Of a stretch of DNA of 7,280 bases, positions 6,400 to 7,280 are shown in pieces. This DNA comes from CAMLHP01 sp035759745 (lineage in GTDB: Bacteria > Gemmatimonadota > Gemmatimonadetes > Gemmatimonadales > GWC2-71-9): contig DASTUF010000043.1 in NCBI GenBank assembly GCA_035759745.1, positions 1-7,280 of the forward strand, given 5' to 3'. A program made the position numbers and the translations under genes. Each line of letters starts with the position of its first letter. The first letter of the stretch is position 1. Under the pieces are notes generated by a model. It saw only the letters and a list, made by a program, of their open reading frames with translations, did no database searches and had not been told where the DNA came from.

Positions 6400-7106
6400 T
6401 CCTGAGCCTCGCGTTCGTGGCATCGGTGGTCATCCAGCAGCGGCGATTTCTGGCGGCCACCCGGGGTTTTGGCGGGCGGCTGCTGGCGGCGCAGGAGGAG
6501 GAGCGGGCCTGGCTCGCCCGCGAGCTGCACGACGACATCATCCAGCGGGTGGCGATGCTGGGCCACGAGCTGGAATCACTGGAAAAAGACGGCGCTGCGG
6601 TGCCGGCGCCCACCCGTCTGGCGGCCATCCGCGGCGAACTGGACGACCTGGCCGGCGGGATCCGGGGCCTGGCGCACCGGGTGCACCCTGCAGCGCTGGA
6701 TCATCTCGGCCTGCCAGCGGCGCTAGTGCAACTGGGATCGGAGTTCCAGGCCCAGGGGCTCGAAGTGCGGGTGTCGGTCGCGACGGGCGCCCGGACGGTG
6801 CGCGAGCCGATGGCGACTGCCTTGTACCGGGTGGCCCAGGAATCGTTGCGCAACGTGCTGCGGCATGCCGGCGCCGGGTCGGCGGACCTGCGGCTCAGGG
6901 CCGACGCCGACGGCATCACGCTCGAAGTAGAAGATGGCGGCGTCGGGTTCGATCCCTCGGCGGCCGCGGCCAAGCTGGGCCTCGGCCTGACCAGCCTGAG
7001 CGAGCGCATGAAGCTGGTGCAGGGGAGGGTCATGATCCGCTCCGCCCCGGGTGGCGGGACGCGGGTCACCGCATGGGCGCCCTCGCGGGAGCTGGAGCCG
7101 GCATGA
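6327..7106 (+). CDS. NarL/DesK-type sensor histidine kinase with a single transmembrane helix
   Basis: A histidine kinase of up to 259 residues that should autophosphorylate and pass phosphate to the response regulator encoded immediately downstream. One N-terminal helix (about residues 13-36, WWIFVAATLVGL onward) is followed directly by a short coil with AAQEEER and the HisKA_3 motif RELHDDIIQRVAMLGHELE. The phospho-acceptor is H68, and HDDIIQ fits the HDxxxQ pattern linked to phosphatase activity. The HATPase domain has the N-box QESLRNVLRHA (171-181), the G1 box DGGVGFD (203-209), the G2 box GLGLTSLSERM (218-228) and PGGGT. No periplasmic, PAS or GAF sensor domain is present. Numbering uses GTG 6327; GTG 6339 (protein VPTGTNQLWW) is equally possible, and neither has a good ribosome site. 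The stop overlaps the regulator start as ATGA. Confidence 0.94.
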   Translation: MGHPVPTGTNQLWWIFVAATLVGLILSLAFVASVVIQQRRFLAATRGFGGRLLAAQEEERAWLARELHDDIIQRVAMLGHELESLEKDGAAVPAPTRLAAIRGELDDLAGGIRGLAHRVHPAALDHLGLPAALVQLGSEFQAQGLEVRVSVATGARTVREPMATALYRVAQESLRNVLRHAGAGSADLRLRADADGITLEVEDGGVGFDPSAAAAKLGLGLTSLSERMKLVQGRVMIRSAPGGGTRVTAWAPSRELEPA

Positions 7107-7280
7107 AGGCCCGGCCTCGGCTCCTGCTGGTGGACGACCATGCGCTCATGGTCGAGGGCATCAGCGCCATGCTCAAGCCCGACCACGACATCGTCGGGGT
7201 CGAAGGCGATGGGAAGAGCGCCCTCGGTGCGGTCGATCGGTACCGGCCCGATGTGGTCCTGCTCGACATTTCGCTGCCGG
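7103..7280 (+). CDS. Response regulator receiver domain, probably NarL/FixJ type (3' partial)
   Basis: The first 59 codons of a response regulator are visible before the window ends. The protein begins MKARPRLLLVDDHALMVEGI, with the acidic pair D11/D12 followed by H13, as in LVDDH-type receivers. It continues through a second helix and strand to DVVLLDISLP, where D55 (codon 7265-7267) is the predicted phosphorylation site. The ATG overlaps the kinase TGA by one base (ATGA), indicating translational coupling and a cognate pair. The output domain is not visible. A LuxR-type helix-turn-helix is expected because VDDH receivers paired with HisKA_3 kinases usually carry one, but that is inference. 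Confidence 0.93.
   Translation, partial: MKARPRLLLVDDHALMVEGISAMLKPDHDIVGVEGDGKSALGAVDRYRPDVVLLDISLP

Overview
This is a GC-rich, gene-dense bacterial fragment. All seven coding regions lie on the + strand, and gaps between neighbours never exceed about 19 bases. The first and last genes are cut by the window edges. GC is roughly two-thirds by eye. The mix of an actinobacterial 'Sdh1'-like succinate dehydrogenase, a large Ser/Thr kinase with a kinesin-light-chain-like TPR tail, and a NarL-type two-component pair suggests Gemmatimonadota or a similar high-GC environmental lineage such as Acidobacteriota. That assignment rests on remembered family resemblance; the window contains no rRNA or other phylogenetic marker.

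Region 1 (1-2430) holds the flavoprotein (sdhA, 5' end missing) and iron-sulfur (sdhB) subunits of a succinate:quinone oxidoreductase. The catalytic residues inside the window and all iron-sulfur ligands are intact. No membrane anchor gene follows sdhB; in the related mycobacterial Sdh1 operon the anchor precedes sdhA, which here would be outside the window.

Region 2 (2450-5385) follows without a break. It holds a 166-residue helical, TPR-like protein of unknown function. Two bases later comes an 810-residue membrane-anchored Ser/Thr kinase with an N-terminal cytoplasmic catalytic domain, one transmembrane helix, and about nine TPRs predicted outside the cytoplasm.

Region 3 (5395-7280) looks like a signalling cassette. 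It contains a 103-residue soluble protein ending in a CPPYC motif, a seven-helix membrane protein, a NarL/DesK-type histidine kinase (HisKA_3 plus HATPase) with almost no sensor region of its own, and the start of its response regulator. The membrane-protein and kinase genes overlap by 61-73 bases, and kinase and regulator share ATGA. The likely reading is that the seven-helix protein supplies the missing sensor function. The small CPPxC protein may be a further component. It begins at a Shine-Dalgarno sequence that can pair with the last codons of the Ser/Thr kinase gene.

No intrinsic terminator, confident promoter, RNA gene, mobile element, CRISPR array or integration site was seen. No stretch above 300 bases lacks a gene. 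The best candidate for an undescribed system is the CPPxC protein / seven-helix protein / histidine kinase / regulator cassette.
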